Positions 20,431 through 30,845 of a stretch of DNA of 38,329 bases are shown here, piece after piece. Numbering within the stretch: position 1 is the stretch's first letter; each line of letters starts with the position of its first letter. The position numbers were made by a program, and so were the translations under genes. Below the pieces are notes generated by a model that searched no databases, had not been told where the DNA came from, and was given only the letters and a program-made list of their open reading frames with translations. This stretch comes from Saccoglossus kowalevskii (lineage: Eukaryota; Hemichordata; Enteropneusta; Harrimaniidae): contig NW_003112467.1 in NCBI RefSeq assembly GCF_000003605.2, positions 151,058 to 189,386 on the forward strand. Reading direction: 5' to 3'.

Positions 20431-20790
20431 TATATATGTGTGTGTTGCACCTAGTAATTGTAGACAATTTTCTTTTCTTTCAGCAAAACTGAAGTGTGTA
20501 CCCAATCAACTCAATACTGTAGTACTCAATGCACACCATTCACTCTACCCCTGCACTCTATACTGTGTGTTGCACGTATTAATTGTAGACGATTTTTTTT
20601 CTTCCAACATAACTATGTGTCGTACATATAATGGTGCTACTCATTGTACACCACTCACAATCACATATAATGTGTGTGTCGCACGTAATTATAGACGAAT
20701 ATTTTGTCCTCCCACCAACATGACTGAAGTGTGCAACCAATCATCTCAATCTTGTACCACTCAATTATACACATTAGACGTAACACTACT
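20431..20790. repeat. Diverged ~110-125-bp tandem repeat (3 copies)
   Basis: The blocks tgtgttgcac (20441), tgtgttgcac (20566) and tgtgtcgcac (20675) each precede aattgtagac-like sequence, a T-rich stretch, ctgaagtgtg-like sequence and tcaat-gtac-actca. Copies differ by many substitutions and by length, so the repeat is old. The 132-codon frame 20438-20836 runs through it and is not supported as a gene. Confidence 0.7.
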
Positions 20791-21527
20791 GTTACCTTGT
20801 TACAGTAGCAATACGATTTCTAAAGAAAATCACTGATGTCTGATGAGTATGCTCAGTCAGTTGAGGGCTGTAAGATGCAACACCGATCCAATCTCATATA
20901 TACATTGGCCCTGAATTAGTTTAGTTCCTTTCTTCTGTCTCGGGGGTGGGGGGATGCACGATAGAAGTGTCCATTAAATCACACCCCTTTGAGATCGCTA
21001 TTCATGTAACTTAACGTTTAAAAAGGTAAATTACTAGACTATGTTAGAATGTGTGAACTTGTATTCCTTTCTTTATTTACAAATAATACGCACTGCTTAT
21101 ATTCAAAATAATATAGCATAATTTAATACGTACATCTATCAAATTATATAAATGACATCATTGCCATATGTGTATATAAATAAAATATGAGAGATTTGAG
21201 AGACTAGATGGTCTTATGGAAAATATCAAAGTTGGCTATCTTTGTTCATAGCAGAATCTGTGTCCAACGTGTCCCATAGTAGTATTTTAGACTATGATAT
21301 GGTAAGCAACATAAAGATAATATATAGACAGGTCAATGAATCATAATGATATGTCATTACAATAGCAAACAAAGTCATACCATCTTGTGGACGTGGACAC
21401 GTATTCCAGATGCTGTAAATATTACCGAGTTGCTGTACAGTATTGGTATTAATCAGTATCATTTCATTTCAAACTGTAGAATTATAATAGTAGTAGTACT
21501 CACTCGTGTTTTCTTACTCTACTAGCA

Positions 21528-22515
21528 ACCACTCATTTCTGCAGACCCTGGTAGTAATCACTCATGTCTGCAGACCCTGGTAGTAATCACTCATGTCTGC
21601 AGACCCTGGTAGTAATCACTCATGTCTGCAGACCATGGTAGTAATCACTCATGTCTGCAGACCCTGGTAGTAATCACTCATGTCTGCAGACCCTGGTAGT
21701 AATCACTCATGTCTGCAGACCCTGGCTGTATTCACTCATATCTGCAGACCCTGGTAGTAATCACTCATGTCTGCAGACCCTGGTTGTATTCACTCATATC
21801 TGCAGACCCTGGTAGTAATCACTCATATCTGCAGACCCTGGTAGTAATCACTCATGTCTGCAGACCCTGGTAGTAATCACTCATGTCTGCAGACCCTGGT
21901 AGTAATCACTCATGTCTGCAGACCCTGGTAGTAATCACTCATGTCTGCAGACCCTGGTAGTAATCACTCATGTCTGCAGACCCTGGTAGTAATCACTCAT
22001 GTCTGCAGACCCTGGTTGTATTCACTCATTGTTGCAGACCCTAGTAGTATTCCCTTGTGTCTGCAGACCTCAGTGGTAATGACTCATGTATGTTGATTCT
22101 TTTAGATATCACTCGTGTCTTCTGACACTGGCGGTAATAACTCCTGTCTGCTGATGTTAATTGCTAGTGTTTGCTAATGCTGATAGTAATGACCCATGTC
22201 TACTGATTCTGGTGGTAATCACTCATGTCTGCTGACCCTGGTGGTAATCACTCATGTCTGCAGACCCTGATGGGAATCACTCATGTCTGCTGATCCTTGT
22301 AGTAATCACTCATCTCTGCAGACCCTGGTGGTAATCACTCATGTCTTCTGACCCTGATGGGAATCACTCATGTCTGCTGATCCTTGTAGTAATCACTCAT
22401 GTCTTGTGACCCTGGTAGTAATCACTCATGTCTGTTGATCCCTGTAATAATCACTCATCTCTGCAGAGCCTTGTGGTGATTACTAGTGTATGTCGATCCT
22501 GGTATTAATTACTCG
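21528..22515. repeat. 29-bp minisatellite with a CTGCAG in each unit
   Basis: The unit agtaatcactcatgtctgca-gaccctggt repeats about 17 times almost perfectly to 22020 (variants tgtattcactcatatctgc). It then decays over a further 500 bp with forms such as gctgaccctggtggtaatca and gctgatccttgtagtaatca. The decayed flank itself repeats in small groups, consistent with older rounds of expansion. Confidence 0.95.
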
Positions 22516-23614
22516 TATCACGACGACACCCCCAATCCCACGACGTTCCTTTCTAGTCACAGTACTTAGTAACCACCATTGTCATAGTAATATAGTATCC
22601 ATCATCTACTTGCGACTAAAGAGTGTGAATTATTTGCAATATATTCGCTAACTGGTTTTATATGTGAGGTTTTACCCATGGTGCTCAGGGTCTTTATGTG
22701 AAATGATTTATACAAGTCATATCAAATACAATACTATGTGGTAGATGTTCGTACGTCTGTAAATAAATTAAATTCAAATTTAGATTCAAGCAATACATAC
22801 GGCAAGTACAGCATTCCACATTCGACTCTTAGGGCAATACCGATTTTTTTGAATATATAGATTTTAGTTTTTAGACCAATTACTATTACAATATTTACCT
22901 GCTAGTTTCGTGTTTTGTGAAGTTGTAGCACAGTAGAAGATGTAGATATAAAGTGATGGCTATGTATTACTTTACTCAAGAGTGGGTTTCGGTATTACTT
23001 TGACGTGAAGTTCTGAGATAAATCTAATAATTATGCAACTTTTGTACATATTTATGCATATTCTTTTTTTAATTTTGATGAATTCACAATTACTTAGTAA
23101 TTAGTACTTTGCAAACTGAATAAAATAAACTGCATGTACTTTTTTTTATAAACATGTCTCTTTTGTAGTTATTTATATTCGAAGTAATGTTATTATCAGT
23201 ATAAACCAAGAACTACTCTACGACTAGAATTGCTGACCATCGTAGATCTGCAACGTGTTGATGCAAGGGCTATATCCATTATAGTGTGGGCTATGTCCAT
23301 TATAGTGTATAATCGTATAAATTATAGTTCACCAGTATTGATGTATCCAATTTGCTAGGAAAACGACTTTGTCTTATTCATTTACCAGATAAAAAACTCT
23401 GATTCAAAATCGAGAACACAATCGTTTTGCTCGTCGTTAGAAGGTGTACGCCTGAAATCGGTGAATAGGCTGCGCTTGACAATTGTGTCGTCTACTCTGC
23501 AATGCAAATATTTATTTGTGAAATTACAGGTACACCAATTTAATAGAATGCTACACGGAAACTGCTTTGTATTCGTTAAGTCAGTGCCCCGTCATATAGC
23601 TACATAATACCATT
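22516..23614. other. Intergenic DNA, no gene seen
   Basis: AT-rich, with no coding likeness. At 23273-23307 two copies of gggctat-tccattatagtg lie in tandem. The ccattatagtg core is shared with satellite array 1. Confidence 0.6.
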
Positions 23615-23898
23615 AAAGGGCGATGGTCGTCGCGCTGCGCATGTGCGGCATTTGTGTTGATCAACATTGATTTTCTCACAACCCAATTTTCTCTTCTAAT
23701 TGAAATCATAAGTATGAGGTTTGACCTGTGCGCGACTTGCACTAATTTCCGCCAGTGACTCCTTCGATACCTTCCAATCACCTACAAAATGCCTAATTAA
23801 AGCTTGGTAACGTCTCACTTTGTACTCGTTAATCTGCGCAACAGTCGAAGTCTTTGTTTATATGAGACACATATATATCGCGACGACTACCGCCCTTT
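23615..23898 (-). mobile_element. MITE copy B with both terminal inverted repeats
   Basis: The left end aaagggcgatggtcgtcgcg and the right end cgcgacgactaccgcccttt are inverted repeats with 2 mismatches in 20, enclosing 284 bp. In the opposite orientation it matches copy A in bestrophin intron 1. No transposase is encoded: the 66-codon minus frame at 23581-23781 starts in the element and is a shadow. No target duplication is obvious in the flanks. Confidence 0.85.
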
Positions 23899-25984
23899 GA
23901 AAATGGAAAATTATTGTTTTTATTTATTTCGTAGCCAACTTAATGTTGAATGATTGAGGTAAGTAGCATACATTTGTTTGGGCGGTTACGTTACAAAAAA
24001 AGTAGTACGAAACAAACAAAAAAAACTCTATCAAGAATGCGAAGCCGAAGTTCCCACTCCAAAGATTGTAGACCCTTTATTGCTTGATATTGCAGTATAC
24101 CAATGAATCGTCTACGAAGACAGTAACGCAGAATTTTGGCAGAAATGATTGCTGACATCTTCTTTGAAACTGTGCAATCGCTGACGATAGATTTATGAAT
24201 TTACAGATGTTTATCCTTATTGTATAACTATTTTTTTAATTTCACTAATGCCTACAACTATGGGTTCTCATGAACAAAAATACCCGACTCTCAATACTAA
24301 AGGTTGTCAACACTATTAGTTTTGTATGCATTGTTAAAAGAGAGGGTATATATTATTTCTTCCGACATACGCAATTTATTCGTGATATGGTATCTAATTT
24401 AAAATATTTAGTACTTCTTCAAGTAGAAATGTCTCAATTCTTTTTCATTTTGACGTTCATTTTAACGCCATTTGAAGATGGCGATGACCTATGTTGGAGA
24501 TAGCTGAAGAATAGTGGCAACAAATCTGGTAATCTCTCCAGCTACTTTATGTATTAGACCTTGTCTTGTGCATGTGGGTATATTATATTCTACAAAGATG
24601 TGTTACCAGCACAAGCCAGCCGTTGACTTATCATTGCATCATCAACAACCAACAAACATTAACATTATTTGAGTAAAACTAGACGATGAGCGAACAAGTA
24701 TGTAGTTGTTTTACATTAAAACTGTCGGATCTTGTTGACTTATTTTGTGCGAATCCACTTTGGCAGAGGGAGACGCTTTCTTTGCACTGCTTTGATTCCC
24801 GCTGAATGGGAATCTGGTGTGAAATGTCATTCTCTTCCCAAGTACAACATATATATGTTATTATATATGTTAATATTTAAAGATACCCCATGTATATCGC
24901 GACCACCTTATGACTTATGACGACTTTCTCTGAAAAATAATGCTTTTCACAAAATGTGATCGAAGATCGTCTTGGTTATTCATATTGGAAAGAAAGAAAA
25001 AAAGAGAAAGAAAGAACGAAATAACGAAAGAAACAAACAAACAAATACAAACAAACAAACAAACAAACAAACAAAATATACACCAATCATTTATTTCAGA
25101 AAAAGCACAATCATTCACATTCGAGAAACTATTGCACGCATGTAGTCTTTACACATTTCATTACATGACTACTAAAAGATGAGGAGGGTTGCAAATAAAA
25201 ATTTGAGACTAGGGAACATTTCAATAATTGTGTGGCCACCTCTCGTAAAAACACATGCAGCACAGCGTCGTTTATAGACGTCACTAGTCTTTGCAGAGAA
25301 GGTTTGGGTATTGCTTGCCACTAGTGGATTTGCTATTGGGCTAGCAGATGATCCGAAAAATTACAAACCAATTGATTCAATAAATGTTTAATCATCTATG
25401 TAGTGAGGGCGATAGACTTGTCTAAAAGCCTTGCATCCAGGCCTGATGTTTCAGATAGTGTTGCATATGGATTTCAGAAGAGGATCCCTGTAAGGTCTTA
25501 ACGGTTACTGTTCAACTACAAAAGGGTAAGACAGGTAGGCTTGAAACAGCAGGAGTCATGACACATGAACGAAAAGACTTGTCTTTGGTCTGTACTATTT
25601 GGGATTCTCTGAAGCGCTAAGACCTGTTTGCTTCTTGTATTGTATGGTTCAACCACCCCACGGCTCTGGCTTTCTCTGTCATTGTTAAATGTACAGCTCG
25701 TCTCTTTAGAATGCACATTATAAAAGCAATCGCATCCACAATAAAAGTGGAAAACAATAGAAAACGCGTATTATATACATAACAAAAAGAATAAATAAGA
25801 TTTATATCAGTATACTGAAAATTGCTTTACTATTGTGCTAATTGGGCAATCTTTAAATACGAATACCAACCAGAACCAGAATCCAGTAAATTCATTATAC
25901 CTTTTATCATTGATCTGGTCGAGTGGGTCCCTCTTGGCTTTAGTGTGTTTCTTAGTTGATTACACACTTCACACAGTTATGTTA
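23899..25984. other. Intergenic DNA, no gene seen
   Basis: AT-rich. Open frames of 60-80 codons (24270-24503, 24732-24920, 25516-25716) show no family pattern. A purine-rich microsatellite lies at 24988-25077. Confidence 0.55.
24988..25077. repeat. GAAA/CAAA microsatellite
   Basis: A run of gaaagaaag units passes into aacaaacaaacaaac units. The Lys/Gln/Asn-rich frame across it is low complexity. Confidence 0.95.
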
Positions 25985-26655
25985 GAAACTTTAATCTAAT
26001 CTAATGAATCTCTGAATTCCAACTAATATCTTTTGGTTAGGCATTTCCAATACTGATGTCATATTTGCAAGATTAAAGCCTGTACTAGCAATCAGGTGTC
26101 TGGTGTTCAACCAATGGAACTTGACTTAACCTTAATTTACAATCCCTGCATCAATGACCTTAACTCTTGGTCATGATATTGTTCAGTATTGTTATATATA
26201 TATCAGTATATATATATATATATCATAGATTTTACACACAACGATCGCTTGGTCGTGTCTACACTGATATTGTCCACACACATTAGATATTCTAAATGGC
26301 ATGTGTAACCAACAAAATTATTTGAATGATGTATTAAAGGTAGTTACGTATGAGCTCTCAGTCTCTCTCTCTCTGTTTAGCTCAACATGCCAGAAACTGA
26401 TCGTTTGCATCCAGTACACTGAGCACTTTAGCTTTGCTTAATTCACGTTGTATGTCATCACTGGTTGATGATGGACAGTGAATTCTCTGAAGAGCTTTAT
26501 TTAAGCCACAAGGATTATTGCAGATTCTCATTTTACCTGACTTGAATGCCGTTACTAGCTAGATGGAGTTGGCTCTGTAACTGGTTCTATTATCTTTTGC
26601 TTTGTTCGTCTGTTGATTTCATCCATAGCTGATCTTTTACTGGTGGATGAACAGG
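25985..26655 (-). pseudogene. Ty3/gypsy reverse transcriptase remnant
   Basis: On the minus strand, from high to low coordinate, the sequence reads KQKIIEPVTEPTPSS (about 26620-26565), KMRIC and NPCGLNKALQRIHCPS (26540-26470), and DDIQRELSKAKVLSVLDAN (26460-26405). After a gap comes SVLEMPNQKI ... GIQRFIRL (26075-25990). These correspond to the RT fingers (EPTPWVNS), DPxxLNKAIxRxHYP, the motif A approach (AKxFSxLDAxxGFW) and the thumb (PTPxxKxxVQRFLGMVNYL) of Ty3/gypsy pol. Stops, shifts and loss of the YVDD core make it non-functional. It is in order with the gag relic at 27347-27630. Confidence 0.78.
26192..26224. repeat. TA microsatellite
   Basis: Two (TA)n runs separated by cag, inside the gypsy remnant. 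Confidence 0.9.
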
Positions 26656-27346
26656 CTAGATATTTGTTTCACCGTTTTAACTTTTGTGTGTCCCTTAAAC
26701 ATCATTGTAGCTTTGTACAAAATAAGTACTCTGCCCGTATCTGTGAATTAAATGTTTCCGGATCACCAAGATCTTTCACTGAGATAAAATTAAATGTAGC
26801 TGCGAGACATAGTCAATTATCTGTTCATTTCCGGATGAAAGAGTTACCGACCGTATCCACACAAAGTCATCCTCTTTTTTCCAGCAATACTGTACATTTG
26901 TGAAAGGTTTGTGTTTTCTTTGTATGCATTTATGCTAGCCTTAAGCTGACTTTATGGTCTAGTAGTATATGCTTTAACATTTGAATTGATTTTGGCAGAT
27001 ACGACCTGTGGTTGAATGCAATAAGACAAGATGGTCTTAGATGGCATCAATGTGACTTGTTTAATGTATACCTCAGGTTTCAAACCCAAACCATTTATTT
27101 CTAATATGTGGAGCAGGCTGTGCTCACTATTATCGAAACACCTGACATCACATCGAGTATACCATGTGGTTCATTTTTCTCTCGCTTATTTGAGTAGTCA
27201 AGTTGTGTAATGTACTTGTCAAATATTTGTTTTGTGTTCTTGTAATCTTTATACCCAGATTGAGTATGTTATTTATAATTTTGTGACACATACTGGTCAT
27301 TCTATCACTTAGGTTTTTCTTCTGGCAATTTAGACGCCCGACATAT
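26656..27346 (-). mobile_element. Probable remainder of the Ty3/gypsy element between gag and RT
   Basis: It lies between the gag relic and the RT relic on the same strand, where nucleocapsid and protease would be. I cannot pick out an intact zinc knuckle or DTGA protease motif, so the assignment rests on position. The plus-strand 96-codon frame (26613-26903) lies antisense to the element. Confidence 0.4.
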
Positions 27347-27630
27347 TTAAAGGCGTTTCTCTAGGTATAGATCTGCTTCTCTAAACAGCTCTCTCTCTTT
27401 CTTTCTTGCTCCTTTCCCCAAGACACGAGTCGTTGATACCACAAAATAGGCTGTCACTAATGAGATTTTCCTGTAATGTAGTGAAATTACAGTTGCAGCA
27501 TAGATCTTCAAACCAGTGACATATTTGTCTAATAGTTCATTTGGTTCACGTTTTCGAGAAAACATTCAAAATGTCCAACGTTTTCATTATTTGGATTGTA
27601 GTGCTCATCAAATGCTTTGATGCTAACAAC
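27347..27630 (-). pseudogene. Ty3/gypsy gag (capsid) remnant
   Basis: One frame reads SIKAFDEHYNPNNENV. After a +1 shift, SRKREPNELLDKYVTGLK follows, and it ends FREADLYLEKRL. The pattern FDxHxxPxxNxxxERxxFxxRxQxxxExxxxYVTxLKxLA ... LLREPDLTLEKA is the capsid region of a common animal gypsy lineage. The conserved ER before FxxRxQ is lost. Frameshift and substitutions mark it as dead. Confidence 0.7.
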
Positions 27631-28724
27631 ATTTAAATGTTATGGCTTTATAAATTGCAATGTACATAATTGTATAATGCAAAGTTCTATAACATATACT
27701 GTATTTGTACGGGCGTCAGTTGAAATCATGTCAGCCTAGAATGGTTGACAACAACACGCACATACAAACTAGGTACTAATACATAATCATGTTATCATGA
27801 TGTATATCTGAAGTTTGAAAATGTTCGGACATGGAATGTCTCCCGAGATTGTGAAGTGTAATGTGATCGGAGCAGACATTTCGGAGATACAGGTGGAAGC
27901 ACACATACACACGCAAAAAAGTGAAAACGGTCCCCGTTGTCCGAGCGAGAACTAATAAATGACAATTGAACTCCCCTTACCTTTTACTGGAACAACAACG
28001 ATTATGAAAATGGTTTAGATTCGTACCAGACTCGTTGTCGAGGTCCAAGTTATGTCCCATTTGGCGTTTTACTGTACACAGACTCAGCAACAAGGTGCGA
28101 GTTGCATATAGATTTCATCAGGGATTTTCTTGCCTATATTGCATCTTTATCGAAAATAACATATGTTTTAAAACGGCGGACTGATACATTCAGAGTGAGT
28201 AATATCAACTCAGTACTGCCCATACCAGTGTAGTTGAATCATTTTAAGACAGTCAACATGATGTAATTTACAGATAGTACAGACTGTGGTCGGTGTATGG
28301 CATGTTTGGATTGTAATATTTCTATTACAGTAAACAGCAATGTTTTATCTACATAACTTTACATAACTTGTAAACTGATATTTTAAATCAGACCTTGCAC
28401 ATTGGCTAATACTTGTGAATTTGAAAAGATAGGTGCAGAGGAAAGTTGGCCAGAGTCAAGCCAACTGCATCAAAAAGAACAGATAGAGCCTCTGTGAGCT
28501 ATTGCAGATTCTGATACAAATAAATGTTTCAATGTCACATGGAATTTACCTCCAATCACGTGTGCATGGAGGGCATTGGAACTGCTTACTGAATCTTTTA
28601 AATTGAACTTATTAGGATATCATTTTATGATGTCAATAGCCAGGCTTAAGACATGGTCCTCATGTGACATGATCCTGAAGCATTTTGAATTCTAATGCAC
28701 CAAAACAGTGTATTGCTGGGGTTC
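27631..28724. other. No gene recognised
   Basis: AT-rich stretch between the gypsy and DIRS-like remnants. I see no domain, repeat or RNA gene in it. Confidence 0.5.
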
Positions 28725-28785
28725 GATAGTGCAGGTCGAAACCTGCGTCAAGCAAAAGAGGCTGGTTTCGACTGAAGACACTATC
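28725..28785. other. Imperfect stem-loop next to DIRS-like remnant
   Basis: gatagtg (28725-28731) pairs with cactatc (28779-28785), and gtcgaaacc (28735-28743) pairs with ggtttcgac (28764-28772). A 20-nt loop and a small bulged region remain. It may be a terminal part of the neighbouring retroelement. Confidence 0.5.
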
Positions 28786-28799
28786 ACGCTAACACTTTC

Positions 28800-29536
28800 A
28801 CGCATAGGGCCCCTTGGTGGTGCGGGATGAGTCAACAAACACTGTCTGACCCGTCACCACTGGACCCAACCTGTAGAGACCCTTGTCCAGCGCTTGGAGG
28901 TCTCTCAGGTATTAGTTAATGAAGACATTCTGAGATCTCCAGTCATCAAAGCCAATGAGTTGGCTACCCCGCGCACTTCGTGTGTCTTCAAATGCCCAGA
29001 CCGAAAGGGAGAGCAGTTAACTCGTAAACGTTGCCCTGTAATGGGAATCTGAGATACCGGCTGCATGAGTGATGAATGGGAATGTGGGAGTAAGCATCGT
29101 TCAAGTCCAGTGATACAACCAACCGAGTGCACTGACAGAAGTACCAAAGCTAGTGTTTCTGTTCCACAAACCTGTTCAGCTGACTGAGGTCTAAGACTGG
29201 ACGACACCCCCCCAACTCTTGGGAACGAGGAAGATGTGGGAATAGAACCCTGGAATAAATGGGGGTTCTCAATAGGCGTATCACCCTTTTCTCCAGAAGG
29301 CTGGCTACTTACTGTCAGATCGACTCTGCCTTGACCTCCTCCCTCGGCAAAGGACCTGAGGGAGGGGAAGGAGTCAGAGAAGGAGGAGACCGAAGTAGAA
29401 TCCGAAACCCACGCAACACTACTGCCAGCGTCCAATATCGGAAATTCTCCTGCACCAAGCTGGTATGTGCTGCATAAGGCGCGACCCCACGGGAAGGAGC
29501 GGACGGGGGTTCGGAGCTTGTGCTTCCCAAACTCAA
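28800..29536 (-). pseudogene. DIRS-like reverse transcriptase remnant
   Basis: Minus strand, three frame segments. The N-terminal part (29536-29315) has FRYWTLAVVLRGFRI, PPSLTP and PREEV. Next come VPKSWGGCRPVLDLSQLN (about 29235-29165), SLDLNDAYSHIPIH (motif A, about 29115-29075), RYLRFPLQGN and ALPFGLG (motif B region, about 29060-28990), and finally FDDWRSQ at the YxDD catalytic position (about 28950-28930). SLDLKDAYFHIPI and LPFGL are typical of DIRS-clade RTs. Stops (after QKH, GLGI and FIN) and at least two shifts kill it. No tyrosine recombinase or methyltransferase domain is seen downstream. Confidence 0.75.
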
Positions 29537-30560
29537 GCCTCCAGCATGGAAGGATGAAGACTGGGAGACTGAGCCCGAGGACTCCCGGGAGGGAGACCTA
29601 AAGTCGTACCACCATCCATGTCCAGGCAGCCGGCGAAAGCTTCAAAGAGACTTCGCGGCCCCCTGGTCCCTAGAAATGTCAGAACGCCCACCACCAAAGC
29701 CACATTTCTTGGGTTTTTTCTGACGCTTCCTGCTACTAGTCTTCTTCTGCCCCTTCAAAGGAGACCATACGCGCTTTGATCCTCGCTAGTAGTTTATAAA
29801 TAAATAAACGCTGCTCGGACTGATAAGTATGATATATTGAAGATAATATTTGGTAATCGTAGTCCTAAATAACTATTAAAAATAGCTAGACGTTTCGAGC
29901 AATGGCTCTTTATCGATAGCATAGAAGCAAGTGCTTATTTAGGACTACGATTACCAAATATTATCTTCAATTGATCCTCGCTGGTTGTCAGCGCCCCAGT
30001 GGGAATACGCTGTTTACCAACAACAGAAACCTTGGTGACTGGAAACTCTGATACCCCAGCAAAAGCAGTTGAACGGTGTTTGTCCGCTGCGGTAACATCA
30101 AATTGGGAAATTAACTCCACGTTGGGGGAATTTAGAGTTGCCGTCGGTGTTTCCGCATCTCAGAGATAAACAGTTTTGAAGGTCTTGTTTCAATCATCGA
30201 CCACGCAACCTCTAGCAGGGAGTCAGATCATGACATATCTCCAACAATTTCGGTGTTCGATCTGAGGTGAGCCTCGTCGCGATTACCAAGTGGAGGGAGA
30301 GATTTTTTTCACTCATTGAATCAGACATTACATCGCTAGCTGTGGCTAGGGATTTCCCCTTTTTATCGCGATTTTTACCAGCTTTTAATCGCTTGCCTTC
30401 AGCTTTCCACCTCGCCTCGCAAGGCAACTACGTTTTAGGGTCCCATTGATCACAGAGACCCCCTAGGCAATACCCTGACACAACCAAGACATGAATGGCA
30501 ACACATGTGCGGGTCCCAAGAGGGCAGGATGAGCATGTCTTAGGCCCCGATTGTTGTGTC
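29537..30560 (-). pseudogene. Upstream (gag-like) part of the DIRS-like element
   Basis: It continues on the same strand and is more GC-rich than its surroundings. It includes basic stretches (KRQKKPKKCGFGGG near 29750-29690; KAGKNRDKKGK near 30390-30350), as in the nucleic-acid-binding gag product that precedes DIRS pol. It is split by the 183-bp insertion at 29788-29970. Open pieces include 30427-30212 and 30120-29983. There is no domain I can name, so the assignment rests on strand, composition and position. Confidence 0.5.
29788..29970 (-). mobile_element. Small insertion, Penelope-like 3' fragment, with 36-bp perfect inverted repeat
   Basis: The insertion is bounded by a 12-bp direct repeat, ttgatcctcgct (29776-29787 and 29971-29982), which looks like a target site duplication. 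Inside, 29837-29872 and 29935-29970 are perfect 36-bp inverted repeats around a 62-bp centre. The centre carries, on the minus strand, gataaagagccattgctcga followed by aacgtc (29914-29889), the GAGC-loop-GCTC-GAAAC hairpin I recall from the ends of Penelope-like elements, where it is part of a hammerhead ribozyme. No coding sequence remains. Confidence 0.5.
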
Positions 30561-30789
30561 TGGACATTCTATGTCTTTTTTTACGACTTAGGCATAATGC
30601 AGTCAGGAAAAAATTACAAAATGAGATCGTGAAAAAAAGAAGAAAAATTCACCGCGCTAGAATTCTGAATCCGGATGAATATAAACTGAGCCGGCGATTC
30701 AACTAAAACAGGTAAAAAATGGGCCCCCTAATAATGGAAAGCCTTCACCGTAATGGAGTAAATCACCAACACTAGATTCTGAACAGATC

Positions 30790-30838
30790 AGGCCTCACAC
30801 GCGTGAGCACCCTGAGGGTAACCCCTCAGGAGAGGCCT
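30790..30838. other. Three-armed (T-shaped) palindromic fold followed by a T run
   Basis: aggcctc (30790-30796) pairs with gaggcct (30832-30838). Inside, ctcac/gtgag (30794-30798 with 30803-30807) and cctgagg/cctcagg (30811-30817 with 30824-30830) form two arms, the first competing for three bases with the outer stem. A run of seven more T follows to about 30845. It could be a transposon terminus or, on plus, a hairpin plus pol III-like T tract. Confidence 0.55.
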
Positions 30839-30845
30839 TTTTTTC

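Larger units (their letters stand above)
18710..21527. other. 3' flank of bestrophin, no recognised gene
   Basis: It probably begins with the bestrophin 3' UTR. A short GC-rich patch (ggagccggccgggcgggggg) lies at 18970-18989. Open frames at 19202-19471 and 20438-20836 overlap tandem repeats and have no family likeness. Apart from the two repeats listed separately I see nothing. Confidence 0.6.

Noticed and set aside
20438-20836. 132-codon plus-strand Cys-rich-looking frame
   Set aside because: It runs through a diverged ~110-125-bp tandem repeat, and the periodic Cys/Thr pattern comes from the repeat.
24940-25182. Lys/Gln/Asn-rich frame
   Set aside because: It is a translated GAAA/CAAA microsatellite.
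26613-26903. 96-codon plus-strand open frame
   Set aside because: Antisense to the Ty3/gypsy remnant, whose RT motifs read on minus.
29259-29723. Plus-strand open frames in the GC-rich region
   Set aside because: They are antisense shadows of the DIRS-like element, which reads on minus.
30790-30845. Bacterial-type rho-independent terminator
   Set aside because: The hairpin plus T run looks like one, but the genome is animal nuclear DNA. It is reported as a structure of unknown role.
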